From: an uncultured Lachnospiraceae bacterium
GTDB lineage: Bacteria; Bacillota; Clostridia; Lachnospirales; Lachnospiraceae
Assembly: GCA_947243855.1 (NCBI GenBank)
Contig: CAMXIK010000005.1
Coordinates: forward strand, 62,001-126,000
Direction of reading: 5' to 3'
DNA: 64,000 nt
Shown: positions 60,489-64,000 of the stretch, piece by piece
Position numbering within the stretch: the stretch's first letter is position 1
Layout of the letters: each line of letters begins with the position of its first letter
Translations under genes and position numbers: made by a program
Notes under the pieces: generated by a model
Database searches by the model: none
What the model was told of the DNA's origin: nothing
What the model saw: the letters and a program-made list of their open reading frames with translations, nothing else

Positions 60489-61640
60489 TTACCTGGGTTT
60501 GATAATCGGCGCCGCACTTAGAGGTCCCTCCTCCTCCGGCACAATCCTTCCCTGCCGCAGCCTGTCCGTAAACCGCAAGAGCGCCGCCGCCGCATAATCC
60601 GCATTCCATAGATCGCGGATCGTCTCATAAGCGGCGCGGCCCATGTACCGCCTCGCCTCCCAATGTTCAAAAAGGTCTAACACCAGTTTTTCCATTTCAT
60701 CATAGCTGCCGTTCTGGTAAAGCAGCCCGTTCTCCCCGTGACGAATCAGGTAGGGAGCCGCGCCCACTCTGGCGTCCACCACTTCCACACAGCCGCTGTT
60801 CATTCCCTCGTTGACAACCGCGCCCCATCCCTCCAAGTGATTGCTTGTAAACAGATGAATATGGCACTTTTCCATCACATCCCTCACCTGTTCTGGACGC
60901 GTATACCCATAAAATACAAAAGAATCCGAAAGACCCTCCCGCTCCGTCTCCTGTTTCAGAGCCGATTCCAGTTCACCGCCGCCCAGCATGTGCACGCGAA
61001 AATCATATCCCTTGTTCCGTAAAGCTTTTCCAAGGCGCACCATATATTCCGGATTTTTTAACGGGATAAAACGGCCCGCCCAAACAATCTGCAAGGGTCC
61101 TTCCTTCGGCTTCATAGATGCAAAAGTTTCTTCGTCATAAGTCCGCAGCTTTGTAAAATATCCCCATTTAAAAAGCTTGTCGGGATAAGCGCCGATCAAG
61201 TGAAAATCTGAGGCCGCATAGGCGCCTGCGCAAAGCATGCAAATTTTCTGGTTCCGATACCGGATATGTTCCCGGTATTTCGCGATGAGTCCCCTCGGAG
61301 AAACCGCCTTCCACTGTCCTTCCCTGTAAAGCCGCTCGCTCACCCGAAGGGTTGTCTTGCCAGACTGCAGTCTGGGCGTCACAATATCTTCCCTGCCCGT
61401 CCATCCAAAGAGCACCACGTCGCTCTCCATAATCCGTTTCAAGCACTCGTACTCATCCTCATAGAGGCACATCACATAAGGTATTTCTTCTACCGCAACG
61501 CCCCACCCCATCTCTACGCGCTCCGCCTCCATAGGCATGGTCTGGATAAATGCAAACCCTTTTCCCAGCCTCTGATATAAGGCGTCGCAGAGAGGAATCT
61601 GGTGGTGATTGATATAGTTGGACACAAAGGTAAAAGTCAT
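60489..61640 (-). CDS. Glycosyltransferase family 4
   Basis: 383 residues. Short N-terminal domain opening FVSNYINHHQIPLCDALY, then VWAGRFIPLKNPEYMVRLGKAL as donor-domain start and LFTSNHLEGWGAVVNEGMNSGC as the E-x7-E block. Members of this type act on lipid-linked oligosaccharides. ATG overlaps the previous GT4 stop by 4 bases, so they are translated together. Confidence 0.87.
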   Translation of the reverse strand: MTFTFVSNYINHHQIPLCDALYQRLGKGFAFIQTMPMEAERVEMGWGVAVEEIPYVMCLYEDEYECLKRIMESDVVLFGWTGREDIVTPRLQSGKTTLRVSERLYREGQWKAVSPRGLIAKYREHIRYRNQKICMLCAGAYAASDFHLIGAYPDKLFKWGYFTKLRTYDEETFASMKPKEGPLQIVWAGRFIPLKNPEYMVRLGKALRNKGYDFRVHMLGGGELESALKQETEREGLSDSFVFYGYTRPEQVRDVMEKCHIHLFTSNHLEGWGAVVNEGMNSGCVEVVDARVGAAPYLIRHGENGLLYQNGSYDEMEKLVLDLFEHWEARRYMGRAAYETIRDLWNADYAAAALLRFTDRLRQGRIVPEEEGPLSAAPIIKPR

Positions 61641-62923
61641 TCCATCATCTCCCGATAAATATGCATCAGACGATAATAATTCTGGTCCGCGTCATGATTG
61701 ATGCGGGCATGTTTTCTGGCATTGTCAGAAAGGCGGTCCACAATGGCCTCCTTCGTGAAAACCTCAATAATGCTGTCCGCCAGCGCATCCACATCCCCGG
61801 GCGGATAGAGAAAACCGTCCCCGCCGTCCGTCAAAATATTATGTATGCCGCCTACATTAGCCGCCACACAGGGCACGCCGAGAAGCATCGCTTCCCCTAC
61901 GGAATTGGGAGAATTTTCAAGGGCGGAAGGGCAGACAAAGACCTGACAGCTCAGGTACTGCGTCTTCATCTCTTCCGCGTCTATGCGTCCCAGCATAAAC
62001 ACTTTTTCTTCCAAGTGGTTCTCTTTGATCAGCTTCTTTAAATATTTACCGTAGGCTGGAAGTTTCAGCACGTCCTTCCATGTCTCCGCCTTCAAAATGT
62101 CTGCGCCAGCCACATAAACTTCCGTGTCCGGAAATTGTTCCAGAATTTTAGGCATCGCCTCTAAAAGATAATGAAACCCTTTCAACGGATAGTCTCCCTG
62201 ACTTAAAAAAATGCGGTGTGTCTGACAATTATTTTTATTCCATCTGTCGCGATAAAACACACCGCGAAGCGTCTCGTTCAAGAAGTGATACGCTGCATCC
62301 GGATTGATTTTCGCAGTCTCCTCCCGGTCAAAATCCGTGCGCCCTGCGATATGCCCGACCCGCTTAATTGCCTCGATCTCATACTCGCCGCGTTTTTCAA
62401 ATTTCTTCTGCTGTTGTCTGATACTGTCCTTTCTCACCCGGTCGCGGAACGTACTTTTTCTCTGTATCTTTAAAGGCAGATCCGCCATGTACACCTTCGC
62501 AATCGCAGAAATAATACCCTGAATTCCAATCAGCGTCCGCTCCGGCCGGTCGAACACTTTAATCGATGCCAGCGCATGGGGAAACTCTGTGCCAAACACA
62601 TGCAGAATATCTGGGTTAAAGTCGTTTATAATCAGTTCAAATTCCTTCTCCAATTCCACATCATAGCGTTCCGGCGTGGTCAGATCCTCCACAAACCCGT
62701 AGCAGTGGCAGGAAATATTTTCCCCTAGCTGCATCACCCGGTCAAAATTCCCCAACGATTCCTCCACAGGAAAAGCGATTCCCAATTCAATGCGGTTTCT
62801 CTCCTGCTCCATCACCACCCGGTCGAGCAGACCGGAAAGCCATCCCTCCCTGTTGCTGCAGGGGAGGTTTAACCGCTTGGCAATCGCCGGCAGCATAATG
62901 TTACACACCCATAAAACCTTCAT
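61637..62923 (-). CDS. Glycosyltransferase family 4
   Basis: 428 residues from ATG 62923 (MKVLWVCNIMLP), preceded by GGAGG nine bases upstream; an open extension to 62962 overlaps the neighbouring gene and is dropped. The donor domain opens with FLSQGDYPLKGFHYLLEAM, and CPSALENSPNSVGEAMLLGVP gives the E-x7-E block. The N-terminal domain has a longer insert (about 140-200, basic). It is the third gene of the visible unit. Confidence 0.87.
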   Translation of the reverse strand: MKVLWVCNIMLPAIAKRLNLPCSNREGWLSGLLDRVVMEQERNRIELGIAFPVEESLGNFDRVMQLGENISCHCYGFVEDLTTPERYDVELEKEFELIINDFNPDILHVFGTEFPHALASIKVFDRPERTLIGIQGIISAIAKVYMADLPLKIQRKSTFRDRVRKDSIRQQQKKFEKRGEYEIEAIKRVGHIAGRTDFDREETAKINPDAAYHFLNETLRGVFYRDRWNKNNCQTHRIFLSQGDYPLKGFHYLLEAMPKILEQFPDTEVYVAGADILKAETWKDVLKLPAYGKYLKKLIKENHLEEKVFMLGRIDAEEMKTQYLSCQVFVCPSALENSPNSVGEAMLLGVPCVAANVGGIHNILTDGGDGFLYPPGDVDALADSIIEVFTKEAIVDRLSDNARKHARINHDADQNYYRLMHIYREMME

Positions 62924-62940
62924 TTGTACTTTCCTCCATG

Positions 62941-63759
62941 TTAAGCTTTTTGCGAAACACATGAATATATTTTTCTTTTGATCTTCTGGTAAAGCTCCGC
63001 CGTCGCCTCATGCTGCGCCAGATAGGTCCGAAGCGGCGATAACGTGGCAAGCATCAGCAAGCGATACTTTACAATCTGTTTCCGGCTCATATATTTTCCC
63101 ACAATATGCATATGCTCCACCAGAGAACGCCTTTTGTTTTCCCTCGTCTCAGAAAAACCGTCTCCCTCGTAGGATGCCACCGTAACCGGCATATAATGCA
63201 TCACCGCATGGGCTTTATAATAACACCAGAGAAAATGTTCATAATCCGCGCGGACTTTGTAGCAGACGCGGAACCCTCTCTTCTGCAATAGCCTTCTGTC
63301 ATAAAAACAGGCCTGATGGCAGGGCACATTCCGATAGCAGGCAAAATCGTCTATGTGCGGATTGGACATCACAAGGGCGTTTGTTGTTCTCTCCCAAATA
63401 TCGCCGTAAAAAATCCCCGCTTTCTTTCCAAGCTCCGCCCCGGCGATCTCATCTTTCACCTGCGCTAGAACCGTTTCCTCCTGAAAATAGTCGCCGCAGT
63501 TCAAAAAGAAAAAATAATCGCCCGAGGCGTGCGCCACTGCACGGTTCATGGCGTCGTAAATGCCCGTATCTTTTTCCCTGAAAATTTTCAGTTTTTCTCC
63601 GGCGCTTTCAACGGCAAGCCGCTCCACCGACCCATCCGTGGAAAAACCGTCCTGTACAATGATCTCATAATCGTCCTCGGTCTGACGCAAGATACTGTCT
63701 ATCGTTTTGTTTAGCTTTTCGCCCGCATTGCGGCAGACCACAATAATACTGAATGTCAT
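62941..63759 (-). CDS. Glycosyltransferase family 2 (WcaA-like)
   Basis: 272 residues, a single GT-A domain. VCRNAGEKLNKTIDSILRQ, VQDGFSTDGSVERL, DTGIYDAMNRAVAHASGDY and FLNCGDY, the last in the place of the DxD motif as in many WcaA-like enzymes. Such proteins add one sugar in colanic acid-like and other capsule repeats. It starts one base after the stop of the EpsG-like gene. Confidence 0.86.
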   Translation of the reverse strand: MTFSIIVVCRNAGEKLNKTIDSILRQTEDDYEIIVQDGFSTDGSVERLAVESAGEKLKIFREKDTGIYDAMNRAVAHASGDYFFFLNCGDYFQEETVLAQVKDEIAGAELGKKAGIFYGDIWERTTNALVMSNPHIDDFACYRNVPCHQACFYDRRLLQKRGFRVCYKVRADYEHFLWCYYKAHAVMHYMPVTVASYEGDGFSETRENKRRSLVEHMHIVGKYMSRKQIVKYRLLMLATLSPLRTYLAQHEATAELYQKIKRKIYSCVSQKA

Positions 63760-63760
63760 A

Positions 63761-64000
63761 TTAATTTACCTCTGATAGTATGTTTACCATATCATGGAAG
63801 AAAAAGGTACGGTAGGGCAGGATCAACACCCCGTCGTTTGCGCCCTTTTTCAAGTACATTGCAAAATACAGCACGGCCGCCAGAACAATTCCCGCCCGGA
63901 AAAGCTTCTTCCACCTCTTATCCGGCACCGCTTTTACAAGCATCGGCAAAAACAAAATCTGGCTCACCATCAAATAATACCCAATCCGCGATATGATCGG
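63761..64000 (-). CDS. C-terminal end of an EpsG-like polysaccharide polymerase (start outside window)
   Basis: 79 codons are open from the window edge to TAA at 63761-63763. The visible part has RIGYYLMVSQILFLPMLV, two membrane segments and a short soluble tail. The R-x-x-Y-Y block followed by a helix and a basic turn is the C-terminal signature of EpsG-family Wzy-like polymerases in Gram-positive loci. If right, the locus contains two polymerase or ligase candidates, this and the protein at 27726. The fragment is short, so the family call is tentative. Confidence 0.65.
   Translation of the reverse strand, partial: PIISRIGYYLMVSQILFLPMLVKAVPDKRWKKLFRAGIVLAAVLYFAMYLKKGANDGVLILPYRTFFFHDMVNILSEVN

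Noticed and set aside
1..64000. Insertion sequences, prophage, tRNA or rRNA genes
   Set aside because: No transposase, integrase, phage protein or RNA gene pattern was recognised anywhere in the window.

Overview
The window is one long surface-polysaccharide (capsule or secondary cell-wall glycan) biosynthesis locus. Every convincing gene lies on the minus strand, so transcription runs from position 64000 towards 1. No stretch longer than 200 bases lacks a gene. Strong GGAGG-type ribosome binding sites, sigma-A-like promoters with an extended -10 (TGG TATACT), moderate GC and protein families such as EpsG and small phosphoglycosyl transferases suggest a Clostridia genome, most likely Lachnospiraceae. 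This is an inference; no rRNA or housekeeping marker is present.

Layout in transcription order (right to left). (1) 64000-57760: end of an EpsG-like polymerase, four cytoplasmic glycosyltransferases and a GT39-like membrane protein. (2) 57728-44805: an mtnA-like isomerase, then a nearly complete CMP-pseudaminic acid pathway (PseB, PseC, a fused aminotransferase-PseG protein, PseF, PseI), an ATP-grasp ligase, a GT52-like transferase, a GT2 and a GT-C-like membrane protein. (3) 44740-39504: a PglK-like ABC flippase, GtrA, an acyltransferase-3 and a membrane protein, behind their own promoter. (4) 39373-37994: a stand-alone DUF234-type AAA ATPase whose promoter overlaps three tandem 14-bp palindromes. 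(5) 37797-30383: WecE (dTDP-Fuc4N), two GT-C-like membrane proteins, a GNAT, a polyprenyl-phosphate GT2, a DUF6020-like protein and an AT-rich nucleotidyltransferase. (6) 30254-24250: an O-antigen-ligase/Wzy-like protein, a PglF-like dehydratase, a PglE-like aminotransferase and a DUF2164 protein. (7) 24114-22380: a DUF4143 AAA ATPase and a GNAT. (8) 22299-1272, behind a strong promoter: PglC-like phosphoglycosyl transferase, AlbA_2/Schlafen-type regulator, ATP-grasp ligase, GT4, UDP-HexNAc 6-dehydrogenase and 4-epimerase (UDP-GalNAcA), a sugar formyltransferase-like protein, three more GT4s, and finally a Dlt-like module made of an SGNH protein, an amino-acid adenylating enzyme, a stand-alone formyltransferase, a carrier protein and an MBOAT acyltransferase. 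(9) 1158-1: another membrane protein with its own promoter, cut by the window edge.

Taken together, the genes could build a repeat unit on undecaprenyl phosphate (PglC-like start), add acidic and amino sugars (GalNAcA, Pse, Fuc4N or Fuc4NAc, a bacillosamine-like sugar), flip it (PglK-like), polymerise or ligate it (EpsG-like, WaaL-like) and decorate it outside the cell through GtrA/GT2/GT-C systems and the acyl/aminoacyl module. The two most unusual points are the formyltransferase-adenylation-carrier-MBOAT-SGNH cassette, which looks like a split LgrA-type formylating loading module joined to a Dlt-type export system, and the aminotransferase-PseG fusion. Assignments rest on motifs read by eye; no database search was run.
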